Below are positions 12,198 to 23,200 of a stretch of 64,000 nt of DNA, one piece after another. A program made the position numbers and the translations under genes. The DNA comes from Opisthorchis felineus. Its lineage: Eukaryota; Platyhelminthes; Trematoda; Opisthorchiida; Opisthorchiidae. Each line of letters starts with the position of its first letter. The stretch's first letter is position 1. The stretch covers positions 479,573-543,572 of the forward strand of contig SJOL01006493.1 of assembly GCA_004794785.1 (NCBI GenBank). Reading direction: 5' to 3'. The notes beneath the pieces are model-generated. The model ran no database searches, was not told where the DNA came from, and worked only from the letters and a program-made list of their open reading frames with translations.

Positions 12198-13532
12198 TTA
12201 TCTTAACGGGATCAATACCATTGCTTACATTCAGTGGGTTCGTGAAGGGTGATTGAAAGCTGTAATCTGGAGTAGCGGTCGTTTCGAGTAGCGCACACTG
12301 AAGGGCACACAAGCGCTCGTAGCCCAAGAGGCTGCTCGGCATTTGCCGAATGGAATTGATTTCTAGGCAACTATGAGATTCTCAAGGTTACTGCATTATA
12401 GTCGAAAACTCCTGTGCCTAGTGCATTTTTCTGCAAATTCTCTGTATGGCCGATTTGTTTAATTGAACGAAACTTCAAGGGCATCATTCACCACGAATTG
12501 GAAAATCGATGCACAACAAAGTAAAACACCGCAAGTGGCGAAAAAAATATGAATCGCTTAAGAAGGACGAAAGTTGCTGGTGGCTGTTTGGCTAAAATAG
12601 TTCATTGAGCGTGCGGGGTCATACATTGTGCTCGTGGAAGCAAAATATGCAGAAGTATCACTCCTGTAATCAAATTTTGCTTTGGATCTCCTGCTCGACC
12701 AGACCAAAATTGAATCATAATTTCTTTGACCTCAAAAATGGCCATTCCCACTAATCATCGCGAATGACATGTTCATTGTATTCAGATGACTCGCATGAGG
12801 TTTGAAGAACGTAAGGCTTGCAGGTGCTGATGATCTGGGCTCATACGTCGAGTTTTACGCTAAACTGCAGCAAAGTCCCAATTGAAAATGGCGAAATGTA
12901 CCCGTTTTACCATAGCCAGCTCTGAGGAGTTGCCAGGTTATTTGCGGTTAATGATGCAAGCAGTGAGCAGTGCACCATAGCGCTCAACACTGAGTCTCAA
13001 CCTAAGTGACATGAGCTTTTGGTGGTTGCACAATACAGTAACGGGAACTTAGCGGACGCAAGTGACTATAATAACAGTGATAGGTTTATTCCCCAACTTG
13101 TAGGGAACGTGTCAATTGAAGCTAGGTTTTTACGATGCCTACTCAACTGGCTATATTTAACCTACCTCGTTCAACCGGCCAAGAATCGTCCATCTATCCT
13201 GACTGGGAAGAGTCAACGGTCAAACTTAAACAAGATCAAAAGTTGCACTGTATCTGGCGTTTTGAATATTACATATGTTCTGACAGGAAGCGTACGGACG
13301 TCTTGGCCTGTAGTGCTCTGTGAGCTACTGATGTCCAAAAGTGAGAGGAAGATATAAGCTACTTTGTCAAAATATAGCCAAGAAGCGGGCGGATGACAAG
13401 CTGCTTCCGAGCAAAGATGCTCAACATACTAGCTTCTTCGAATTCCTCAACTATTCGTTAGTTTTGCTGGCTGGGCGCTGCACACACTTGTAACGGGAAA
13501 TTAGCGTTGGATCTTCGATTATTCACTGTGCG

Positions 13533-13718
13533 CTAAAATACCACATAATTAGCCTTTAAGCACTCTTTTAACGCCTTCTGAAATGACCAGAGGGATGGAA
13601 GCGCTGGGTGTTCGTTGCTGCTTTTAGATAGTTCAACAATGTCCTGCTTGTTCATATCCTCAAAAGTTTTTAAAAGAAATACCGGTTTTCCTCGATTGTC
13701 CTCATTTGAAGAGAACAT
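13533..13718 (-). CDS. Possible short exon of an unrecognised protein
   Basis: The minus-strand frame begins with ATG at 13718 directly after an AG (ACCAAACAG) and ends with TAG at 13533. It encodes 61 residues including KPVFLLKTFEDMNKQDIVEL and LWSFQKALKECLK, an amphipathic, well-balanced composition. No family is recognised. Other minus-strand frames lie upstream (13896-14189), so it may be the last exon of a small gene, or chance. Confidence 0.22.
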   Translation of the reverse strand: MFSSNEDNRGKPVFLLKTFEDMNKQDIVELSKSSNEHPALPSLWSFQKALKECLKANYVVF

Positions 13719-15749
13719 CTGTTTGGTGTGATCCACGCAAGTTGAGAAGTAAACCTATTATTGTATGGAAAGACCTCATTTCATTGTTGTCAGATGCGTC
13801 GATATCACTGGAATATATGTCACACGTGAGGCAAAGTCAGCCGACGCAGAACAAGGAGTCAGGAGAGTCGAACATTCGGATTATCTGACCATTATTCATA
13901 CCCGTACCCTTAAAACAGGCAGACATGGCATCGCGTTCCAACTGCTACATTTGGAAAACACCCGTTTTGCCAACAAGTGTTTTGGTTTTGAAATAGTTTT
14001 AGGAAAGAAGATCCTGTCATACTCCAGACCATCCATATAAGCTGATTGGTCAGCGACATTGCAAAAGTTTTGTAAGTTAAGGTGCCGTTGTTTAGAGAGA
14101 CGGCCATGTGCCCCGGTACCTTGAAAATGCGCGTAGGTTACTGGCCAAGCTGGAAAAAATGTTTGGCGAACAGTCCATCTGCCAGGCACTCTTGAGTTGC
14201 GAGTAAGATGTTATCATCGCACACGCCCACGCGTATCATCACTCGGGCCTACATGGATATCCTGCCCACGAGACAACATAGATTTGACCTCTTTCCCGGA
14301 GTCACATGACAGGACAGCTTTTGACCAAGTCGTCTGGAGCTTGTAATTGGCCTTGTCCTTTTTTCATATTCTCTGATGTAGTTTGCACCAGTTTTACCCT
14401 AGCTTTAATCATCTCGGACTTGGCCAACGGGGCGACCAAAAAACTAGCTGCGCGCCACGGGGACGGAGGAGCCGTACATTTCTAACTTCCCATTCGTTTC
14501 TGACTATGGCAATCAGGATGCTGTATATCGTGCGGAAAAAACAGTCAACTGGCTTGACCTACAGGCATCTCAATAACGGGTGATCTGATCATGACGCAAC
14601 TACGGACCTGCCGGAGTAGGTCTTCAAAGGATAACTGCTCAGTGACCATTTTTTCGATTTTTCTGGAAGCGCTTACTCCACATTTATTGGGAGTTTATCT
14701 ACTCGATGGTCTGGCTTGAATGAAAATCTACCCACGTGGTTAATGCGTGGCGATGATGCTTTGACCCAGTTCAAAGTCTGTTGTGGAAGCTGTGATCCAT
14801 TATGAAAATAACAGCAACTACTGCAATGGTCCAGCATTGAATATATGGGGTGCATAGAACTCTAGTGCACAGATCCGAGTAGTGCCTAGTGTAGCACCTT
14901 CCGGTGCTACAACCTCTGAATGCATCTTTCCGTCCCTAGTCAATGAGGAGTCTGGTTTGACGAGTAAGAAAGCCCCAGGACAAAGAAAAAACAAACGTGC
15001 AAGGGCATAAATACCAGTAATATTAGAGACGTATCATTAATTCTGTCTGAGCGAACAACGAGTAGCTTACACATTAGCGTCAACCTTCCGTTCACCACCC
15101 TGTCTATTACTCCGAATTCCTGGTTGCCCTGAGTGTCAAAGGAAATCGCGAACTAACTGGGGATTAGGGCGGGAATGACCACTTTATTGCTGGTTGTTGC
15201 AAAGCCTTAGCACTTTCACCAAGTGCCAACACATTGTGTTGATATACAAGTGTTCTTCTTGCCCTTTCCGGGCCAAGTTTTTTTATCAGCTTTCATTGCT
15301 GGTTCGAACACCATGTCCAGTACGTGTGGTCGGATTAATCGACTCTGATGATGAACAAATCACGCGCATGAAGACCCATCCTGGAGATAGCTTGGGAAAA
15401 AAAGTTCACTTATGCTCTGCATTTTGTCTCATGCAATCGTTCTTAAAAAGGCAGCTCGTATCTGCGTATCATGTAAACTGATGAGCATCACCGACTGCGC
15501 AATCGTCCAAGTGGACCATTTACATGACGTTCCTTTGCATTCAAACAAGTCGCACTATATCCACCGGAAGGATGAAGGAGATAGCACCAGCTCACACTCT
15601 CGAAATTTAGCCCACAGTACGTGGAACTCATCTTTTCCCAGGAACATTTGAAACACGTGTGATACATGACCCACTTACGGTATTGTGTTTTCATGTATGT
15701 TAACCACGTCATGAATGGAGGTGCATAAATACGCCGATTTCGTCTTATT

Positions 15750-15929
15750 ATGCGAGTCCTCGTGCTGGCAAACATACTGCCCCGCGCTGAGAAATTAAAG
15801 AGCAGTGCCACAGCCTTTTTTCGCTTGTGCCTTTCAGGTGTACAACAGCCGCTGAACGACAAGAAAAAATGGCCCGGGAAACTTGGGCAAAAGCCTCGAT
15901 CCTGCGTATCAATCCGTGAATCCATGAGT
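15750..15929 (+). repeat. 3' tail of CR1-like LINE, copy B
   Basis: This closely matches the tail at 3936-4140: it shares ATGCGAGTC-TCGT-CTGGCAAA, TGAGAA-TTAAAGAG-AGTGC, and TTGGGCAAAAGCCTCGATCC. No matching ORF2 end was found directly upstream, so this is a severely 5'-truncated insertion or a partly deleted copy. It lies 1.2 kb upstream of the septin start. Confidence 0.75.
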
Positions 15930-15954
15930 ACAGTAATGAGTATGACAGGCCGTC

Positions 15955-16151
15955 AGATTAGGCTATCGCGCATAGCTGAGGCCTTCTTTTTACCGGCCCG
16001 CATGAATACTGGCCTGATGTTTACTATAGGTAGCAAAGATAAGCGGCATCACGTACAGTTATGAGTATGACGTCCGTCGTTCGCCGTTATATTAGGTTTG
16101 TGTGCATAGTTAGCCATTGGATTAGGTTGCCGTGCATAGGTGAGGCCTCAT
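15955..16151 (+). repeat. Imperfect repeats of an ATTAGG-GTGCATAG motif
   Basis: Three diverged units of about 30 bp are visible: GATTAGGCTATCGCGCATAG at 15955, TATTAGGTTTGTGTGCATAG at about 16088, and GATTAGGTTGCCGTGCATAG at 16121; the first and third are each followed by TGAGGCC. Spacing is uneven, so this is an irregular short repeat cluster. Function unknown. Confidence 0.5.
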
Positions 16152-16209
16152 AATCAGCGTCGCATCCAGACATGGGCCTAGCAGTTACAATAAACAGCCG
16201 AGGTAAGTG

Positions 16210-16950
16210 AAAAGGACCTTCGCTATCATGGTCACCGGCAATGGATGCCCTTAGTTGCCACTATTATGTGACGTATTTCACCTATGGAGCGTAATATTTC
16301 TAATGCGAATGATATCACTGTGTTGGTAATTTACCTGCAGCCAGCTCGTGACGCTGCATTGTCCACAGGCAATTTATGCCTACCAGGGAAGGGGGATCGT
16401 CCACAGAGATGTCCCTCGCATTACCACTGCAGAGTTCATGCAGTTATCTAACAGCGTCCTACTTAATGGAAGCCGAGCTCCATGGGAAAATGTGTCGTGA
16501 CGATGTGCGCTGAACAAAATTATATCATTTGTTAAATCTGAGAAGTATAGAGCAAACAAACGTCAATGACCGATTTTCTTGGGGGGAATTTGCATTGGAT
16601 ATTCTGCAGATGTCATTTCGGCCTTGAGGAACACCGAAGAATGCTAAACTGCGATTTCCTGTTTCATCTCTCGTAAACCGGTAACAAAATGCGAATCGGT
16701 GATGATCTATGACCTTGAAATTTCGCTCACTTAAACAAAATACCGTGAGCGAAATATCCCTTAAAGGCGAAAATAGATTGGACTAACCCCCCGTTAAATA
16801 ACAATTTCGAAAACCCTATAGTTTCGGCGAAAATAATTTGGGTGTGTTTCTAGTGAGCGGCCATAAATACCACACCATGCAATGATGATCAAAGCTTTGT
16901 GTGCAGTCAACCAGGCTATAATCGGTTTTCCTCTAATACCCCGGATCTCG
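16210..16950. other. Unassigned DNA upstream of septin
   Basis: AT-rich single-copy-looking sequence. I see no coding frame, motif or shared repeat. It may include promoter or 5' untranslated exons of the septin gene, but nothing in the sequence shows this directly. Confidence 0.35.
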
Positions 16951-17008
16951 ACCCGGGAAGATTGGGTAAACCCCTGGATTCTGTGTATCAATCCATGGAT
17001 CCATGACC
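16951..17008 (+). repeat. CR1-like LINE 3' tail fragment, copy C
   Basis: Matches the terminal part of the tails at 3936 and 15750: CCCGGGAAGATTGGG, then GGATTCTGTGTATCAATCCATGG. It ends about 149 bp before the septin ATG, so it may lie in the septin promoter or 5' untranslated region. Confidence 0.6.
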
Positions 17009-17156
17009 TGGATATCACATGCCGGGAAGGTCATGGGCCGCGGCTTTTTAATTTCAAGGTGAAAGAGACCGTTGTCAGCCTCCTCGAGTCCGGCTCAGCA
17101 TCTGATTGAGGGAATTTGGTATTTACACTTGCCGGCCCCTAATTTTCTGCGTTAAT

Positions 17157-17298
17157 ATGCTGTCAACTACATGGCGCAACACAGGCGACTTGTCCAAGGA
17201 CCCACCTCGACCATCCTTCGTGGGCAAAACCGATGTCTTCATCACTCCGAAAGCCAATCCACAGACAGTGACTCCTCGTGGTGATTCAGAGACTATTG
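17157..17298 (+). CDS. Septin exon 1, N-terminal part
   Basis: The ATG at 17157 is the first in-frame ATG after a stop at 17103. It encodes a polar N-terminus ([14 protein letters not shown], then [15 protein letters not shown]) without domain, as is usual for septin N-termini. To stay in frame with the GTPase domain the frame must change before 17357. A GTAAGA donor at 17299 does this if joined to 17331, 17343 or 17349. If the exon instead reads on, KKAEY would come just before the conserved VGYSDLPNQ with an 8-nt interval, implying a frameshift. Confidence 0.7.
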
Positions 17299-20200
17299 GT
17301 AAGAAGAAAGCTTCAATTCCAACTGTTAAGGTTCCCAAAAAGGCCGAGTACCTGCGTTGGTTGGATACAGCGATTTACCAAATCAAATCCATAAGAAGGC
17401 CGTATCCCGTGGCTTCACATTTAATCTCATGGTTACTGGATCCCCAGGCCTCGGGAAATCAACATTCATCAATTCCCTATTCTGTTCCGATATATATAAT
17501 TCGGAGAACCCGGTGAGCGACATTACATTCGCGCTCTGTATGCTTTCTCACTTTCTACGTTCCCCTATAACTCGTGATTGACAGTTTGAAATGAGTACCG
17601 TGTTCTTTGTATTTCGGATTTGGCATTCAGTCGCAATCTCCCGAGGGAGCCAAGATGTCGCAGAAGTTTTCTTATCATTTTCCACCGTTGCGCAGAAAAC
17701 GCTGAACAAACACCCACTTGTCCCAACTACCACCATCTGTGGCACTCGCTTTGTTCTACTAACTGACTGCATCCAGCTGGATAACTGGCACGAGGTCCGG
17801 TAGTGTAGTCATGGGTGGGAGTCGATGTGAGAATCTCAGCCAATGGGAAACATTAAAATCAATTGGTTTTATCACCTAAATTTTATGCGCATCTCTGAAA
17901 CTCCATCTATCAGCTTCGTCCTTGACGTACTGCAAACGCCATTCCACCCAGGCCAGTCAAACGTGCTTCCGCTTACCGAAAGGGTGTAACTACGGCAGAA
18001 TGTATGCAGCTTGGGAGATTAGAATGATGGACTTTCGTGACATGGAATAAGCAGAAAACACGAGAAGCCTTGGCTTCTCACTCGATTTTCGTAGGCTTAA
18101 TAGTATTTCACTATTCTGGATGGTGGAACAGAGTCGAGATTCGTCTTCACTAAATGAGTGAGCGCTGAAATTCGTACACCAGACCTCTTCGACGGCCGAC
18201 CCCACTCTAACGTCAAAAACAGGTTTCTTGCCGCCGCAGCGGTAACCAAATTTGACGCAGCGTCACTAAACGTACGTGCAGATGGGTGAAAAATAGGAAA
18301 GATGGAAGAGAAAGGCCTTGGAAATCTGTTATCTGTGAAAGCACCCGGGGAACGAAGTGATTCCCCGATTTACAACAAGGTGGAAGAATCTTAATGTTGA
18401 CTTGAATATTCCGATTAGCAGGTCACTTGGTCACTGCTCTCTACCCGCAATCCCGTCCAGGAAAGTACGTAAGCTTTCCTATTTACTCAAGCGAAACCGA
18501 GTATCTGGTGCCGACGATCTACTTATTTTGTCCAAGGACGGTAGCGAGTTTCTCAGCCAGTTAGTTTCTAACTTACCCGCATCGATATATCGGAACTAAC
18601 TGCTATCCTCCCTGCGTATGAAGACCATCCTTTGGGAACTCTTGACGTGGTCATTGGGGCGTGATCTTTCAACGGACGGGACAGATTTTCACGTGAACGG
18701 TGCGCATTTTTGCCCCCTTTGTGCACGCTTGATTCACTCAGCTCGGTTGCTTAGTTTGTCCTAAACAACGATAAGGCGCCGTCTATACACAATTGTGAGC
18801 TTTTCCTGAACCCTCTGAAAGGGCTTGAGAATGGATGTAACAAAGCTTCTTTTTTCCAGATGTGCTGTTTCAGGCCAGTTATTTAATAACGTTGCAAATT
18901 GTCCACTTCCGTCAGCAGTCTCCCTCAGTGAAAGAAATACATTTTTGCCAAATTAACTGGAACTGTAGGAGCTCGACAGAAATAGTGGAGAAAATCTACT
19001 TTCTCATCGACAGAGCAGTATTTATAGCCGTCCCCTTTGCTTGATCTGTCATTCTTTTGGGCTCTGATGAGATTTTTGAGTGGTGTTCAGGCCGTGCTTT
19101 TTGTTGGTCGTCAGGCGAGTTACGATTGCCCTGACTGATAGGTCTTGATCTGTTCAGTTGAATTGTATCGTGTTCTCTAACGAAATCGAAAAGCACTTAT
19201 GGGTAATAGGTAATCCCAATTTTGGGATTTGTCATATGACTACGTTCCCCGTACATGTCACACTTATTCTTTCGCCAAATAATGAAATATCAAGACCTGT
19301 ATACGTAAATCTTGCATCCCCAGGGTAGAAAATTGGGCGAACTCCTTTATCTGCTTACAGTTCATAACCCCTTCCTGAAACTCCTCATTATGTGGCGCTG
19401 GTTAGATCACCCTGTCGGTTTCCACACCAACGCCATTGAATGAACTTTGGTCTGTTTGGGAGATAGCAACGTTGAAACGACTGTGTCAAATGCTAGTGAC
19501 AGATGAGATCTACATCTTGATAGTCGTGCGTCTGTACATGTCTTTGGGAAGTATAATTCCGTGAACCTTAGCTTATCAAGATGTCTGTGAAAATCATGCT
19601 TTAACTCATCGAGTTTGCCGTGGTTTATTGATTTACATCTTCGATTAACTGCTCAATCAGTTTCAAATCCGACCCGCCGTGTGTCTTTGCTTTAACCCAC
19701 CTTGTTAGTCTTACAACACACTGTCAGCCTTTTTTTCGGTCCAACTTCAGCATAATGCAGTGCAGGTGTGTTTGCGTGCACTGAGTTTATGGCGACACGT
19801 AGCAAAACACGTGACAGAATGACTATAGGTTTTCGGCCATGCACATCTGTCACAGAGGAAAGATGAACTATGTGGTTGTATAGACCGATTCTCACGCTTT
19901 AAGTAAACGTCGTGTGCGCGAAGCAATTCGGCATCAACTACCATCCAATAATAGGTAAAAGTAAAAAGGATCGAATTGGTATTATTAATTATTTTCTAGC
20001 GCATGTGTACCGGTGTGCGGTTGGTGGATATTAGGTCAGACGTTAAAATGGTCTGAGACCAGTGCAACCACGATGGTGACAAGTTAGGTGCTGTTTTGCT
20101 GGACGAGTATAGGACTCATCGTTAGCTCTGTAGACAGGATTTAAATTCATTTCATCCTAGCAAGATTTTACGACGTGAAGTCGGTCCTGATGGGGAGACG

Positions 20201-23200
20201 GTTCTTAAATGGATGATCACTGTAGGCTCCTCGCAAGAGGTACCTCCCCCATGAGATGGAATTTCGCGCTTTTTGAGAGAGCACTGTCCAACTCTTGACC
20301 AAAACCGTTCAGAATCCCATCATGGCGAAAAGCCCTGCCAACAACGACCAGAACGTGAGGTTCGTGCGCTAACCTTTCGTGTGTTTCAACATCAGTTAGG
20401 TAACTGGACAAAAATTATGTGGAAAATTCTTACCCCTGGGTGGTTTCAAGTCCTACGACACGATTTTCATCTGTATGACACACAGCTAAGACCCTCCCGT
20501 GATGATCATCAGTGACCTCAAGGTAACTCAGCGGTTAAGGTGCCAACCGGAGGGCCCACGGTTCGAACCCAACCCCGGCAGAGGGGTGTGGAGGACAACC
20601 ATAGGAAAGGCGGACGGATCTTGGGTCGCTCTCATCCGCCCACTCCGTCGGATCTGGCGTTTATTAGAGTTCGCTTGTCTAACACTGGCGCATCCTGGTG
20701 CGACCGGTTTGGTATCATTGAACTGGGTAGGTTATCGTTTTCGGTGCGCGTCTGTCCCCTGTTTCTCCTTATTGTCGGTGAGCAGCTGGGACAGCTAGAC
20801 TCAACGCGCTACCACCTAAATGAGCAACAACAGCTCCAGCTGGTTCACACCCCCGATGACTGTCGACATGGAGGCTTCAGTCCGGTGTGACAGAGCGTTC
20901 AGTGCGTCGTAAACCATTGTTGGAGCTATGGTGTGTTATGGTGTAAACATGTACAACCAGCAGGAAACGATTGTCAAAGCGTTCTCTGGGTGCCTTCACA
21001 GACGTTGCCTAACAGACCACACACGGTCGACCATTCACGAGTATCCAGTTAGGTAGAAATCCTTAGGCTAGAAGATTGGGGTAATATATTCTTCGACCAG
21101 CTAGCTGTGACAATCTCCGGATCACAAGATGTGTACAACCAGAATCGGGAGGAAACTGAGTAAGCGTTCAATTCGATAGCCGTGTTCGGATCTTGGATCC
21201 GCGATTTGGACAGACAAATTATGTAAATGGAAAGCGAATACGACACGAGCAAAAGTGACTCTCTGTCCTTGTTGTTAGGATGAGAACGCTCCAAACAGTC
21301 AAATGAATCGGCCGTCAGGCATCGTCGACGTTCTTTCAGGCGAAAGTGCTGTGAATGTTGTAGCTAACGGCAATGCTACGCGAATTAGTCGGTTTGTATA
21401 TATGGATCCACTAACTGATTACTGTCGATTGATTGGGGTAGGGAATCTGACAGCCGGTCGCCTTGCCTGGGCAGTTTGCATCTGAGATATTTCGGAAGCA
21501 GACTAATCCGGTCAAGAAGAGATTGAACTTTATCGTGGTGTGACGCCTCCATGACCCGGTCATTTTCACGTTTCCATTCACTTCCAGTCGCTCATTGTGC
21601 ATTTGTAAAAGCTATGTGATGAATATGTTCGGCAAACTCTTTGCTCTACATCAACCCGCTTTAGTTGTGGACATTCAGACAATACCACTATTTGGTGCTG
21701 TTCTACGAGTTCCTGAGTAGTTCTTTTTGGTAAGCAGCCTTTGTTGGAAGGGTAGTTGATCTCCTTAAGGTTTCTGTGTTTTCCAGAACACGTCGAATAT
21801 AGAAAGTATTGAAATTATTGTGGACCCTGTGTTTTCGCAACCATTTATTACGTCATGGCACACGCATGACTATGTCTATGTTTCACGATTGCAACATCTA
21901 TGTGTATTTGTCTGTTTTCAAGGGGACCACTCCTCTTAAAAAGCCACTTCCGTGTGGTTCCTGGGATATCCCCTCATTCGTTAAACCGTGTTTTCCTTGC
22001 CTAATTCAGAGTGACGGAAACTCAAATGTGGACAGAATTTGACGTCGAAGAATGAAATGAAAGAGGTTGCGAAAAGTTCGGGTGCCGTTGGTGCTGTTTT
22101 TCTTCCAGGGTGGGGTCCACGTGACCGTCCCTGTGCTTGTTTGGAGATACTGAACGACATAGCGGGTAACCATTGTCAGTGGCTACCATGCTGTCTGATT
22201 GTCTGACTAACAACAGGAGGTGTAGGCACTTTGGGTATTTGTTGCACACTAGCCCTAAATCCCTCTCTTCCCCATCTCTTCCGATTACGAAGCTTTATTG
22301 AAATAAATTGACATGGTTGCTCTGCAGTGAAGCACCATTGTTCTCATCTGTTGTTGTTGTCAATCATTTTGTTGATGTTGATTGTTAACTGCTTCCCAGA
22401 AAAGACCGTCCCTAATCCTTCTCTGCAGGTAGTATGTAGATTGGAACAGCTGTATTAGGACTCTTATTTAGCAGTCCTGTTCGTTATAGCAAGCGCATCG
22501 ACAAATCCCGAAGAGGTGAGCCATACCACTGTTGCTTGTTCATTTTCAGTCAGCGAACGAATGTGTAATTAAAGCTGAGCAACACGGAATGTGCTTTGCT
22601 TAAGTAAGTAAGTAAATAAGAAAGTGAGTGAGTGGTTTAACTAACCGGATGCTCTCTTGTTTTTTCATGATTATTTTTTGCTTTTGAAGCTGTTGGTTCA
22701 TTAATTGTTACATATTGTTGCCCCCTTTATACAGGGTCCGTCAGTGCGACCGACTTCAGGAGTAACTCGTGTCGACTGCAGGTCCTTTGTAATCTCTGAG
22801 TCCAATGTGAAGCTGCATCTACGGATCCTAGACACACCTGGGTTCGGTCAGCTGGTTGACAACTCGCATTGCTGGGAACCGATAATCGAGTGTCTTGAAT
22901 CTCAGTTCGATGAATACTTGAGAGCGGAACTGAGTGTTTCTCGGACCACACTGGGATCTGGGGTCAGTTATATCCCAACTTTACCCGAAGACAACCGAAC
23001 ACACGCTTGCATTTACTTTATCAGCCCGAATGGGCACGGGTTGCATCAGTTGGATATTGAGACAATGAAGCGGCTTCATGATAAGGTATGTGAGCTTCTG
23101 AACGTTTTGGTTTTTCTATCGGTAGGTAGTGAAGAGGTTGTGAGTTTTTATATCCGGCGTTTGTCTCGAAAGCAAATCGAACCGACGAGAAGAAGCCGAA

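Larger units (their letters stand above)
11003..15749. other. Mostly unassigned intergenic DNA
   Basis: No recognised gene. Several protein-like short frames occur on the minus strand: 11407-11616, 11876-12197, 13533-13718 and 13896-14189. The two best are listed separately. They might be exons of one unrecognised minus-strand gene or fragments of an old element. No shared repeats were seen until the CR1 tail at 15750. Confidence 0.4.
17513..22734 (+). other. Septin intron (5.2 kb)
   Basis: Donor GTGAGC, acceptor TTTATACAG. It contains an RTE-like RT fragment (18450-18600), a tRNA-headed SINE (20514-20880) and an RTE 3' end with tail (22010-22375). The remaining stretches, 17513-18440, 18610-20510 and 20890-22000, show only short frames without motifs. 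Confidence 0.8.
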
